Positions 29,783 through 39,812 of a stretch of DNA of 64,000 nt are shown piece after piece. Origin of the DNA: Rhizobium leguminosarum. GTDB lineage: Bacteria; Pseudomonadota; Alphaproteobacteria; Rhizobiales; Rhizobiaceae. The position numbers were made by a program, and so were the translations under genes. Under the pieces are notes generated by a model that saw only the letters and a list, made by a program, of their open reading frames with translations, had not been told where the DNA came from and did not search any database. Where the stretch lies: positions 3,038,001 to 3,102,000 of the forward strand of contig NZ_CP025012.1 in assembly GCF_002953715.1 (NCBI RefSeq), in the 5' to 3' direction. How positions within the stretch are numbered: position 1 is the first letter of the stretch; each line of letters opens with the position of its first letter.

Positions 29783-30907
29783 ATGGCCAAGCTTTTCGAC
29801 CCCACGAAAGTCGGCGACATATCAGTCAAGAACCGCATCGTCATGGCGCCGCTCACCCGCAACCGCTCGCCGGGCGCAATCCCCAATGATCTCAACGTCG
29901 AATATTACCGCCAGCGCGCCACCGCCGGCCTGATCATCACCGAAGCAACCGCGATCACCCATCAGGGCCAGGGTTATGCCAACGTGCCTGGTCTCTACAC
30001 CAAAGAGGCTCTCGACGGCTGGAAACGCGTCACCGACGCAGTCCATGCATCAGGCGGCAAGATCGTCGTCCAGATGTGGCATGTCGGCCGCATCTCGCAC
30101 ACAACGCTGCAGCCGAACGACGGAAAGCCGGTTTCATCGACCAACCGCGTCGCCAAGGCCAAGACCTATCTGGTCAACGCCGACGGCACCGGCAGCTTTG
30201 CCGACACCTCCGAGCCGCGCGCGCTCGAAACGGCCGAAATCCCCGGCATCATCGAGGATTACCGCAAGGCTGCCCGGGCGGCGATCGACGCCGGTTTCGA
30301 CGGTGTCGAGATCCACGGCGCCAACGGCTATCTGCTCGACCAGTTCATCCGCGATGGCGTCAATGACCGTACTGATGCATATGGCGGTTCGATCGAAAAC
30401 CGCACCCGTCTGACCTTCGAAGTCGTCGATGCCGTGGTCAAGGAAATTGGTGCCGGTCGCACGGCGATCCGCATCTCGCCGGTGACGCCGTCCGGCGAAA
30501 GCTACGATTCCAATCCGCAGGCGACCTTCGCAAATGTCGTCGAAGGACTGGCCAAATACGACCTCGCCTATATCCATGTCATCGAAGGCCAGACTGGCGG
30601 CGACCGCGACTACAAGCAGGGCGACAATCCCGCCTTCGATTACAAGGCACTGCGCCAGACTTATGAAAAGGCCGGCGGCAAAGCCGACTGGATGGTCAAC
30701 AACGGCTACGATCGCGATCTGGCGATTGAAGCCGTCGAAAGCGGCCGCGCCGATCTCGTCGCCTTCGGCAAGCCTTTCATCGCCAATCCCGATCTCGTCG
30801 AGCGCCTGGCACACAATCTGCCGCTCAACACGCCCGACCAGTCGACCTTCTACGGCGGCACCAGCAAGGGCTATATCGACTATCCCATCCTCGAAAAAGT
30901 CGCCTGA
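29783..30907 (+). CDS. alkene reductase, old yellow enzyme family (NemA-like)
   Basis: A 374-residue FMN-dependent NADPH oxidoreductase that reduces activated C=C bonds (N-ethylmaleimide, quinones, nitro-esters). It has KLFDPTKVGDISVKNRIVMAPLTRNRSP, the WHVGRISH segment, the catalytic His-Asn pair in GVEIHGANGYLLDQFIRDGVNDRTDAYGGSIENR, and the C-terminal phosphate-binding GRADLVAFGKPFIANPDLVERL. AAAGGA precedes the start. Third gene of the arsR-MFS operon; a terminator follows at 30930. Confidence 0.95.
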   Translation: MAKLFDPTKVGDISVKNRIVMAPLTRNRSPGAIPNDLNVEYYRQRATAGLIITEATAITHQGQGYANVPGLYTKEALDGWKRVTDAVHASGGKIVVQMWHVGRISHTTLQPNDGKPVSSTNRVAKAKTYLVNADGTGSFADTSEPRALETAEIPGIIEDYRKAARAAIDAGFDGVEIHGANGYLLDQFIRDGVNDRTDAYGGSIENRTRLTFEVVDAVVKEIGAGRTAIRISPVTPSGESYDSNPQATFANVVEGLAKYDLAYIHVIEGQTGGDRDYKQGDNPAFDYKALRQTYEKAGGKADWMVNNGYDRDLAIEAVESGRADLVAFGKPFIANPDLVERLAHNLPLNTPDQSTFYGGTSKGYIDYPILEKVA

Positions 30908-30929
30908 GCCTTTTGGAATGCAAACCGCG

Positions 30930-30960
30930 AAATCCCGCCGAAAGGCGGGATTTCCATTTT
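30930..30960 (+). terminator. terminator of the arsR-MFS-old yellow enzyme operon
   Basis: AAATCCCGCC (30930-30939) pairs perfectly with GGCGGGATTT (30944-30953) around a GAAA tetraloop; CCATTTT follows. It lies 23 bp after the old yellow enzyme stop. Confidence 0.85.
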
Positions 30961-30985
30961 CGATGCATCTTTGTAGCGTGTGACC

Positions 30986-31786
30986 ATGTTCGATTCTTAT
31001 CTCCATCGCTGGTCGCTGATATCAGACGGTGAACCCATCATCACACATTCCAGCCGCCTGCTGCCGGTCCTCTGGCAGAACAAGCCAGCCATGCTGAAGG
31101 TGGCGGCCGATATCGACGAACGATATGGCGCGCTGTTGATGAAATGGTGGGACGGCGACGGCGCAGCCTATGTCTACGCCCATGAAGGCGACGCGGTGCT
31201 GCTTGAAAGGGCGACGGGGAAACGCTCGTTGCTTGCCATGGCGATGAACGGCGAGGACGACGAGGCAAGCCGCATCCTCTGCCGGACAGCGGCGCGGCTG
31301 CATGCGCCGCGAGAAAAACCGCTTCCCGATCCCATACCCCTCACCCGCTGGTTCCGCGATCTGGAGCCGGCAGCAGGCAAGCATGGCGGCACGCTTACCG
31401 ATTGCTCGGCGATCGCCAACGTCCTCCTTGCAGATCAGCGTGATGTCACCATCCTCCACGGCGACATCCACCACGACAATATCCTCGATTTCGAGGCACG
31501 CGGCTGGCTGGCAATCGATCCGAAGCGGCTCCATGGCGAGCGCGGCTTCGATTTCGCCAATATCTTCGCCAACGAGGAACTGCCTGTCATCACCGACCCC
31601 GCCCGTTTCCGCCGCCAGCTCCCCATCGTCTCGGCAGAGGCGAAGCTGGAGCCGAAGCGGCTGCTGCAATGGATCGCCGCCTATTCCGGTCTTTCCGCCG
31701 CCTGGTTCCTCGGCGATACGAACATTCAGCAGACAGAAACCGCCCTGACGGTCGCCCGGATCGCACTGGCTGAGCTTCGGACTTAA
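30986..31786 (+). CDS. aminoglycoside phosphotransferase family kinase (streptomycin 6-kinase-like)
   Basis: A 266-residue kinase-fold protein of the APH(6)/hydroxyurea-resistance type. The catalytic loop is HGDIHHDNIL and the metal-binding aspartate lies in AIDPKRLHGERGFDFANIF. Such genes are common in rhizobial chromosomes and may act on natural aminoglycosides or on unrelated small molecules; resistance cannot be claimed from sequence. ATG 30986 is preferred to the GTG two codons earlier. Its stop overlaps the stop of the convergent SDR gene (TTAA, 31783-31786). Confidence 0.85.
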   Translation: MFDSYLHRWSLISDGEPIITHSSRLLPVLWQNKPAMLKVAADIDERYGALLMKWWDGDGAAYVYAHEGDAVLLERATGKRSLLAMAMNGEDDEASRILCRTAARLHAPREKPLPDPIPLTRWFRDLEPAAGKHGGTLTDCSAIANVLLADQRDVTILHGDIHHDNILDFEARGWLAIDPKRLHGERGFDFANIFANEELPVITDPARFRRQLPIVSAEAKLEPKRLLQWIAAYSGLSAAWFLGDTNIQQTETALTVARIALAELRT

Positions 31787-32805
31787 CCCGCATTCTGAGG
31801 CGAATGCCCGATAAGGGCGGCCGCCGTGTCACGATGCGGTTCGGGCAGGCAGCCAAGCGCCACGAGCGAAGCCCTGACCGCCTCGTCGATCGGCGTTTGC
31901 GGTTCCTTACCGAGTTCGGCCGTAAGCCTGGTATTCCGCATCCGCACCGGCACCTTCCAGAGATAGCGCATCTCCTTGACCTCCCGCATCACAGGAACGA
32001 AAGGAGCGGCAAGTGGCACGATCCACCAGGGGAAGTTGCCGATCTTCGCCTTACCGCCGACGACGCGCTTGATCGCTTCGGCCATCTGCATGCCGTCCGC
32101 ATCCCAGAAGCCCTCCATATGATAGACGGCGAAAGCCGGCAGCCGGTCGGCCCGCTCGACGAGTTGGGCAATGGTTTCTGCCATGTCTGGCAGGTAAGCC
32201 CATTGATGACCCATGCCGCGCCATGCTGGGTTCCTGATCGTACCGACCGGCTTGCCTGGGGTCACGAGACCGGACGAAAACCAGCTATTGGCCGTCGTGC
32301 CTGGACCGAAGAAATCCCCTGCCCTGACGATGATGGCGCCGGCGCCGGACTGCGACGCGGCCTTCAGCCGCTTCTCCATTTCGACGCGGATCGCCCCCTT
32401 CTTCGTCAGCGGATTCTGCGGGCTTTCTTCCGTCGGCGCCGGCAGGGCATCGGGACCAAAATTATAGACGTTGCCCGGCAGCACGATGCGCGCGCCGACG
32501 GCGCGAGCAGCGGCGATGGTATTGTCGAGCATCGGCAGCACCAGCGTTTCCCAGTCGCGATAGCCGGGCGGATTGACGGCATGGACGATCAGGCCGACGC
32601 CTTCAGCCACCCTCAGGACGTCACCGGCATTCATCGCATCGCCCTGCACCCATTCGAAAGCCGGCTCGCTCCTCGACGCCTTGGCGGCGTCACGGTTCAG
32701 CGCCCGGATGCGCCAGCCGCGCGCAAGCAGCTTGCGGGCAACCGCGCCGCCGATACCGCCGGTGGCGCCGAGAACGAGGGCCGTCGTCTTCATTTCGCTG
32801 TTCAT
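31783..32805 (-). CDS. NAD(P)-dependent epimerase/dehydratase-type SDR
   Basis: A 340-residue atypical short-chain dehydrogenase. The N-terminal Rossmann motif is LGATGGIGGAVARKLLARGW (about residues 10-30), and the middle resembles NmrA/atypical-SDR proteins (IVLPGNVYNFGP, then a PLTKKGAIRVEMEKRLK segment where extended SDRs have YxxxK; the Tyr is not obvious). ATG 32805 has AAGGAG 9 nt upstream; another ATG three codons earlier abuts that site. Divergent from a LysR gene that probably controls it. Confidence 0.85.
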   Translation of the reverse strand: MNSEMKTTALVLGATGGIGGAVARKLLARGWRIRALNRDAAKASRSEPAFEWVQGDAMNAGDVLRVAEGVGLIVHAVNPPGYRDWETLVLPMLDNTIAAARAVGARIVLPGNVYNFGPDALPAPTEESPQNPLTKKGAIRVEMEKRLKAASQSGAGAIIVRAGDFFGPGTTANSWFSSGLVTPGKPVGTIRNPAWRGMGHQWAYLPDMAETIAQLVERADRLPAFAVYHMEGFWDADGMQMAEAIKRVVGGKAKIGNFPWWIVPLAAPFVPVMREVKEMRYLWKVPVRMRNTRLTAELGKEPQTPIDEAVRASLVALGCLPEPHRDTAAALIGHSPQNAG

Positions 32806-32838
32806 GACAATCATCTCCTTCGATCGGATGAGAGGATC

Positions 32839-32856
32839 ATGCCATCAGAATGGCAT
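32839..32856. promoter_or_regulatory. dyad in the SDR/LysR intergenic region
   Basis: ATGCCAT (32839-32845), CAGA, ATGGCAT (32850-32856): perfect 7-bp arms in the 94-bp gap between divergent genes, with T-N11-A spacing possible inside it. Likely LysR binding site for the pair. Confidence 0.6.
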
Positions 32857-32899
32857 AAACGAAATTGACGAAATAAATGCATCCACTATACATAAATAT

Positions 32900-33799
32900 A
32901 TGAACGTCGAACCGAGCTGGGATTTCTACCGCAGTTTCGTGACCGTGCTCCAGCAGGGGTCGCTTTCGGCCGCCGCCCGTGAACTGGGGCTGACCCAGCC
33001 GACCATAGGCCGCCATGTCGATGCTCTGGAACTGGCGATCGGCGCCGAACTCTTCACCCGCTCACCGAACGGGCTGCTGCCGACCGACGCCGCATTGGCA
33101 CTGAAGCCCTATGCCGAAACGCTGGCGGCAACCACCGCCGCCCTTTTGCGCACCGCATCCGGTGAGCGCGATCGCGTGGCGGGAACGGTCAGGATCAGCG
33201 CCAGCGAGGTCATCGCCGTCGAAGTGCTGCCCGGGATTCTCGGACCGCTGCAGGAGACTTATCCGGAACTTCAAATCGAGCTCTCGGCTTCCGATACGAT
33301 CGAGGACCTGGTGAACCGCGAGGCCGATATCGCCGTGCGCATGGCCGAGCCACAGCAGGGTGCGCTCGTCGTGCGCCGCATCGGCGATATCCCGCTCGGC
33401 TTTCACGCCCATCGCCGCTATCTCGAACGATACGGCATTCCGCAGACCCTGGCTGACCTTGCAAACCACCGGCTCATCGGCTTCGACCGGCAGACGGCCT
33501 ATGTCCGCATGGTGATGAAACGTTATGCGGTGCCTGGCATCGAATTCACCTTCCGCTCCGACAGCAACCTCGCCCAACTTTCGGCGATCCGTGCTGGCGT
33601 TGGCATCGGCATCTGCCAGACAGGGCTCGCGCGTGAAAATCCCGACCTTGTTCACATCCTGCCTGATACCTTCAGCATACCGCTCGGCACGTGGGTGGCG
33701 ATGCATGAGAGCCTGAAGTCTTCGCCGCGCTGCCGCGCTACCTTTGATGTATTGGTCAAGGGGCTTCAGGGCTATTACCGATATTCGACCAGCGCATAA
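32900..33799 (+). CDS. LysR family transcriptional regulator
   Basis: A 299-residue LysR regulator with HTH FVTVLQQGSLSAAARELGLTQPTIGRHVDALELAIGAELFTRSPNGLLPT near the N-terminus and an effector domain from about residue 92 (GTVRISASEVIAVEVLPGIL). The ATG at 32900 begins MNVEPSWDFYRSF; there is no strong ribosome site. The gene faces the SDR gene and is probably its regulator. The stop codon lies at the edge of an intergenic repeat that starts at about 33795. Confidence 0.92.
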   Translation: MNVEPSWDFYRSFVTVLQQGSLSAAARELGLTQPTIGRHVDALELAIGAELFTRSPNGLLPTDAALALKPYAETLAATTAALLRTASGERDRVAGTVRISASEVIAVEVLPGILGPLQETYPELQIELSASDTIEDLVNREADIAVRMAEPQQGALVVRRIGDIPLGFHAHRRYLERYGIPQTLADLANHRLIGFDRQTAYVRMVMKRYAVPGIEFTFRSDSNLAQLSAIRAGVGIGICQTGLARENPDLVHILPDTFSIPLGTWVAMHESLKSSPRCRATFDVLVKGLQGYYRYSTSA

Positions 33800-33874
33800 T
33801 CGCGAAAATCAGAATCGATTTTCGGAAAGAATCATGCGCAAATTTCGAAGCGATAGAGGCTCCTTAACGCGTCG
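33795..33874. repeat. Rhizobium-type intergenic repeat, copy B
   Basis: Diverged copy of the element at 11841: gcataat, then aaatcagaatcgattt, then a gaatcatgcgcaaattt part and a gaagcgatagaggctcctt part align in order with copy A, about 70% identical by eye. It begins at the LysR stop codon and ends just before the GrpB gene. Confidence 0.65.
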
Positions 33875-33888
33875 AGCACCCCAGCGGG

Positions 33889-34410
33889 ATGGAAATGATA
33901 ACGCACAGCCCGGTTGAACTCGTGCCTCACGATCCGCAATGGCCGCAAGCCTTCCAGCGCATCCGCGACAGGCTGCTGGTCTTGCTGCCGCAAGCGATCT
34001 CCATCGATCACATCGGCAGCACGTCCATACCGGGCATGACAGCCAAGCCGCTTATCGATATCGACATCGTTCTTCCCGGCCTCGGGCATATCGAGGGCGC
34101 CACACGCGTGCTCCTGGCAGAAGGCTACGAGCCACGCGGAAACCGCTATGATGACGAGGTCTGGGCTTTTCTATCGAGAGGTTCAGTGCCGACGGAACGG
34201 GTCTACCTTTGCCCTTCCGGCAACGGCACGCATCGAAACAGGCTGGCTTTCCGGGATTATCTCATCGCGCATCCGCAAGCGGCGGCCGATTATGCCGCGC
34301 TCAAACGCAGGCTGGCAGCCGAATTCAGGATGGACGGCGACCGCTATACTGCGCATAAGCGCGAATTCGTCGATGCGATCGTCGCGCGGGCATTGACGGG
34401 CGATGCTTAA
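33889..34410 (+). CDS. GrpB family protein (UPF0157)
   Basis: A 173-residue protein of the GrpB/UPF0157 group, which has a nucleotidyltransferase-like fold. It shows VELVPHDPQWPQAFQRI, the HIGSTSIPGMTAKPLIDIDIVLPG core that corresponds to the GS-x-DxD nucleotidyltransferase motif, and LCPSGNGTHRNRLAFRDYLIAHPQAAADYAALKRRLA. Substrate unknown. Start at 33889, or two codons later. It converges on a DUF2188 gene with a 2-bp gap. Confidence 0.88.
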   Translation: MEMITHSPVELVPHDPQWPQAFQRIRDRLLVLLPQAISIDHIGSTSIPGMTAKPLIDIDIVLPGLGHIEGATRVLLAEGYEPRGNRYDDEVWAFLSRGSVPTERVYLCPSGNGTHRNRLAFRDYLIAHPQAAADYAALKRRLAAEFRMDGDRYTAHKREFVDAIVARALTGDA

Positions 34411-34412
34411 CT

Positions 34413-34694
34413 TCAGATGCCTTGCGAGGCCTCGGCCGTACGGTCCTTCCACAGGCCGTCCACCACCTCGGTTTCCGGCCGGTCGCCACCCTCGGCATAT
34501 TCCTCATGCCATTTGCCGTTCTCGTCCTGCCAACTGATCTCGGCGGAATCGCCGCCGACCTGCTGTTCGGCCGCGACGATGCGCGCAGCTTCGAGCGCCT
34601 CGGCATGGGTCGGGAATGCCTCGGAATAGACACCTCCCAGCCTGTAGGCCCAGCCGCCGTCATGCGGCACGACTTCGTAGACCACCTTGATCAT
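34413..34694 (-). CDS. DUF2188 domain protein
   Basis: A 93-residue soluble protein: YEVVPHDGGWAYRLGGVYSEAFPTHAEALEAARIVAAEQQ is the DUF2188 fold (strand, strand, helix), followed by an acidic tail with a WQDENGKWHEEYAEGG repeat-like turn. Function unknown. GAGACGGATGC precedes the ATG at 34694. Confidence 0.8.
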   Translation of the reverse strand: MIKVVYEVVPHDGGWAYRLGGVYSEAFPTHAEALEAARIVAAEQQVGGDSAEISWQDENGKWHEEYAEGGDRPETEVVDGLWKDRTAEASQGI

Positions 34695-34925
34695 GCATCC
34701 GTCTCCTCATCTTCTTGTTGCGCATTCGCACGCTTCCGGACAGGATCCGGATCATCGCGGCCGCTTGACGAGAATTCGAGGACGCCGCGATCTGCTTTCC
34801 GGCCCCGATGACGTTCAGTATTCCATTAAACGCTGAAGACTGCAAATGGCACTCGACCGGGGCTCGCTTGATAGGCGAAATCAGCGACTTAGATTAAATG
34901 CATGAATCGGAATAGGAGCTGAGGC

Positions 34926-36023
34926 TTGGGGTTCGCGTCACGCTTTAAAGAGGAAAGGTTTCTGGTCGCCGCACTTGTCGTTGCAGCGATCGCCTATCTC
35001 TTGGAACACGCCGTGATCGGGATGGGGCGCGGCGTCGCGCTGATTGCCGCCGTCGCCCTGGTCGGCACCATCGTGCTCGCCTCGATCCGCGTCGCCCATC
35101 ATGCCGAACTGCTCGCCGTCAAGGTCGGCGATCCCTATGGCACGATGATCCTGACGCTTTCGGCCGTCGCCGTCGAAGTCATCATCCTCGCCATCATGAT
35201 GGGCGGCGAGAGTTCGCCGACGCTGGTGCGCGACACGATCTACTCGGCCCTGATGCTCGATATCAACGGCATTCTCGGCCTGGCCGCCCTGCTCGGCGGC
35301 CTCAAGCATGGCGAACAGCCCTATAACGACAATTCCGGCAAGACCTACGGCGTGATGATCCTTACAGCCATGGGTATTTCGATGATCGTGCCGGAATTCG
35401 TGCCCAGCGACAAATGGCACTATTATTCCGCCTTCACCATCGTTGCGATGATCGCGCTCTACGGCCTCTTCCTGCGCATGCAGGTTGGCCAGCACAGCTA
35501 TTTCTTCAGCTACAGCTACCCGCGCTCCGAACGGAAGAAGGAAAGTCCGGACGAGCATGGCCCCGACGAGTCGGCGGCGATCTCGATCGCCACCATTCTG
35601 GTCGGCGTCGTCATCATCGGCCTGCTGGCGGAGTTCATGGCCGCCTTCATGACCGAAGGCCTGCGCGACAGCGGCGCGCCGATCGCCGTGACCGCCGTGG
35701 TCGTAGCAGCGATTTCGGCCGCCCCCGAGATCCTGACCGCATTAAGGGCGGCACTCAGGAACCGCATGCAGGCGACGGTCAACATCGCCATGGGCGCCTC
35801 GCTGTCGACGGTCATCCTGACCGTGCCTGTCATGGAGGCGATCGCGCTCTATACCGGCCAGCCCTTCATCATGGCGATGACCCCGGTGCAGACGGTGATG
35901 GTGGCGATCACGCTGATTGCCGCCGCGATCAACCTCAACGACGGCGAGACCAACGCTATCGAGGGCATGACGCATTTCATCCTCTTCGCCACCTTCGTCA
36001 TGCTGACGGCGCTGGGACTTTGA
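34926..36023 (+). CDS. calcium:proton antiporter (CaxA/ChaA-like)
   Basis: A 365-residue integral membrane cation exchanger with about eleven helices and the two alpha-repeat motifs of the CaCA superfamily (GDPYGTMILTLSAVAVEVIILAIMMGGE and VAAISAAPEILTALRAALRNRMQATVNIAMGASLSTVILTVPVM). It resembles the ionic transporter Y4hA of rhizobia. The start is TTG at 34926 with GGAGCTGAGG just upstream; no ATG lies near the N-terminus. An acidic loop (KKESPDEHGPDES) occurs mid-protein. Stands alone. Confidence 0.9.
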   Translation: MGFASRFKEERFLVAALVVAAIAYLLEHAVIGMGRGVALIAAVALVGTIVLASIRVAHHAELLAVKVGDPYGTMILTLSAVAVEVIILAIMMGGESSPTLVRDTIYSALMLDINGILGLAALLGGLKHGEQPYNDNSGKTYGVMILTAMGISMIVPEFVPSDKWHYYSAFTIVAMIALYGLFLRMQVGQHSYFFSYSYPRSERKKESPDEHGPDESAAISIATILVGVVIIGLLAEFMAAFMTEGLRDSGAPIAVTAVVVAAISAAPEILTALRAALRNRMQATVNIAMGASLSTVILTVPVMEAIALYTGQPFIMAMTPVQTVMVAITLIAAAINLNDGETNAIEGMTHFILFATFVMLTALGL

Positions 36024-36132
36024 CGGCTTCCCTTCTCCTGACGGGGAATGGAGAGCAGCCATCCGCGCGCGGAAAATCAGCTCAAAGAGTTAGCTTCTTG
36101 ACAGCCGCGCCTTTGGAGAGGGCTTTCGACAG

Positions 36133-37002
36133 TCATTCCTTCGACTTTTCGAGGAAACGCTGCTTGCGGGTTTTCGGCTTGAAGCGCCGGAAGAAACCTT
36201 CGATGGCGCGGATCGATTTGGTGACGGACATCAGCCTGTCGATCTGGCCGTTCGCATTGTGGAGCCGTTCCGACAGAACTTCAGCCGCGGTCATCGCGAT
36301 CTCGATCGGCGGCACCTGTGGGAAGCGTTTGGCGAGTGCCGCATAGGGGCTGACGTCCACGCCGCCCATCATCGAGATCGTGCCCATCCTGGCAAAGAGA
36401 CGCAGGAAGATCTGCTCGAACGTCCAGTCGTGCACGTCGAAGACCTTCCACTTCTCGCTCCTCTTGGCCGAGAAGCCGGCAAGCAGGATCTTGCCCGGCA
36501 GTTGCAACTCGGCGAGCCAAAGCGCCATCGCAAAGCCGCTCGTCGCGATCTTGTCGGTCGGATAGAGATCGCCGAGCATTTGCGTCAGATCGAGATGGCG
36601 GGTTCTGGCGCCTTTGAAGCCGCTCTCGTCACTGAAGTTCTCCTCCGGCGAGACGCGAATGTTGACGACACCCAGAAAATCGTCGCCGGCAAAGAAACGC
36701 AGGACATCCACCACCTCGCGCCGGTGGACGATATTGGCGCCCATCACACCGCTGCGGGCAATCAGCACCGCATGGCCGGCGAAGGGTTCGTCGAGCACCT
36801 TATAAACATTGTTGAAGAAGACGTAGAGCGCCGTCTCCGGCAATTCGCTTCGCAGCCGTCCGAAATCGACTGCTTCGCTGTTTGCCACCAGCACGATGTG
36901 GGAATAGGGTGACAGCAGCGCCTTCCACGCCTCCGGCGTCAGGACGTTGAAGCCGCCATCTGCGGCGGCGGCACTCTGCGTATCACTGGAGATTGCTTCC
37001 AT
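36133..37002 (-). CDS. putative polysaccharide-type glycosyltransferase, GT29-like
   Basis: A 289-residue soluble protein. The central TSGFAMALWLAELQLPGKILLAGFS followed by VFDVHDWTFEQIFLRLFARMGTI resembles the TSG...G-F...H..E signature seen in sialyltransferase-like (GT29-type) proteins, but I cannot name the family with certainty. A basic C-terminus (FFRRFKPKTRKQRFLEK) may contact the membrane. It lies 47 bp after the GT8 gene on the same strand, so a joint role in a surface polysaccharide is likely. Confidence 0.6.
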   Translation of the reverse strand: MEAISSDTQSAAAADGGFNVLTPEAWKALLSPYSHIVLVANSEAVDFGRLRSELPETALYVFFNNVYKVLDEPFAGHAVLIARSGVMGANIVHRREVVDVLRFFAGDDFLGVVNIRVSPEENFSDESGFKGARTRHLDLTQMLGDLYPTDKIATSGFAMALWLAELQLPGKILLAGFSAKRSEKWKVFDVHDWTFEQIFLRLFARMGTISMMGGVDVSPYAALAKRFPQVPPIEIAMTAAEVLSERLHNANGQIDRLMSVTKSIRAIEGFFRRFKPKTRKQRFLEKSKE

Positions 37003-37049
37003 ACCGGCTCACATGCACTTTCCAAGGACGATGCGCTCTGACCGCCTTA

Positions 37050-37955
37050 CTAGCTGTTGCTGAAATAGGCGCGCGTTCGTGCCAGCCGCGTCAGCCCGCC
37101 GATGCGCTTTCCCAAATGCGAGAAGAAACCCGCAACCCGACCCGCCATCGACGGCTGCCTGCAGAAAGAGGCCCACGGTGTGTTGCTGAGATCCTCGATA
37201 TAGTGCTTGGCCATCCGCCGGTGCACCCAGGGCACGGTGGCCTGCCACGGCTTTTTCCGGCCGGTGAAATGAAGGATCGCCGGCCGGGCGACGAAGGGCA
37301 GCAGGCCCGTCTGCGTGTTCCAGCGCGGATCGAGCACCAGCCAGTCGCCGTCGAAGGTGACATTCAGCGCATCCTGGTCGTTATTCTCGAAGAGATGCGA
37401 CCGCTCCTCGAAGATCTCCCGTGTCCTGGCAAAAAGCTGCCTCTCCCGGCAGGCCGACCAGTCGAACAGCAGCACGCCGGCATTGAAGTAGCGACCGTCC
37501 GCGCGCATGCCGATCTTCCGCTGTCGGGCACCGGCCTTCTCAGGAAAGGCCATGACATAATCGTCGACCGCAGCAAGCGCTTTGCCTTGAAGATTTCTCG
37601 TGAAGAGTTCGTCGACCGGTGAAACCGCCAACACATCGGCGTCGAGATAGAGCAGGCGCTCGATATGATCGGGTATATGCAGATCCATGTAGAGTCGCGC
37701 CAATGTCGCGCCCGACCAGCGGCCCCGCGCCTGCAGCGCCGTATCCGGCGTATTGTAGGGCAGCACCCTGATCGCCATGTCATGCAGCCGCGCGAAATTT
37801 CCCACTTGGGCGATCTCGTTCGGCTTGAGGTCGATGCCGAGAAGCAGGAACTCCACGGCAAGACCCGAGAGATTGCGCTTGACGGAAAGCAGGGTGCAGC
37901 AGGCGGCAGGCAGCATGTTGACATCCGAACAGACGATCACGGCACTCTGCTGCAA
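37050..37955 (-). CDS. glycosyltransferase family 8 protein
   Basis: A GT-A retaining transferase of about 301 residues, related to LPS galactosyl- and glucosyltransferases. It shows the sugar-nucleotide site DMAIRVLPYNT, the DxD metal motif in LLYLDADVLAVSPVDELF, the FNAGVLLFDWSACRE segment and the C-terminal AILHFTGRKKPW motif. No ATG is available near the N-terminus: TTG 37955 (GGGAGG 8 nt upstream) is preferred, TTG 37979 is the alternative. Probably an operon with the downstream GT29-like gene. Confidence 0.87.
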   Translation of the reverse strand: MQQSAVIVCSDVNMLPAACCTLLSVKRNLSGLAVEFLLLGIDLKPNEIAQVGNFARLHDMAIRVLPYNTPDTALQARGRWSGATLARLYMDLHIPDHIERLLYLDADVLAVSPVDELFTRNLQGKALAAVDDYVMAFPEKAGARQRKIGMRADGRYFNAGVLLFDWSACRERQLFARTREIFEERSHLFENNDQDALNVTFDGDWLVLDPRWNTQTGLLPFVARPAILHFTGRKKPWQATVPWVHRRMAKHYIEDLSNTPWASFCRQPSMAGRVAGFFSHLGKRIGGLTRLARTRAYFSNS

Positions 37956-38171
37956 AATCCCGGCCTCCCGAAGCGGCAACTTAAACTTGATGCCGGATAT
38001 CTAGTTGGTTTGATGCCAACCCGCAACCGCAGATCACCCGCCGGACCGTCACTCTGCGTCACGTTTTGAATCGGATTTCAACGACTTGAGAGGCAAAGCG
38101 GAATCAACTCCGCAGCATGTTGAATCGGGATGTGAGCTACTATCGCAGCGCCAGCCCAACGTCACGGCAAA

Positions 38172-38200
38172 CAAAAAGGCCCGCCGTCGCCGGCAGGCCT
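38172..38200 (-). terminator. rho-independent terminator of aatA
   Basis: Positions 38177-38186 pair with 38191-38200 (one A-C mismatch), loop TCGC; read leftward the stem is followed by TTTTTGTTT. It lies 26 bp past the aatA stop. Confidence 0.88.
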
Positions 38201-38225
38201 TCGATCGGTATTTTTGAAAACCCGC

Positions 38226-39812
<1,587 letters not shown>

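Noticed and set aside
30986..31786. Calling the APH-family gene a streptomycin-resistance gene
   Set aside because: The kinase fold is clear but substrate is not; such chromosomal genes often do not give resistance.
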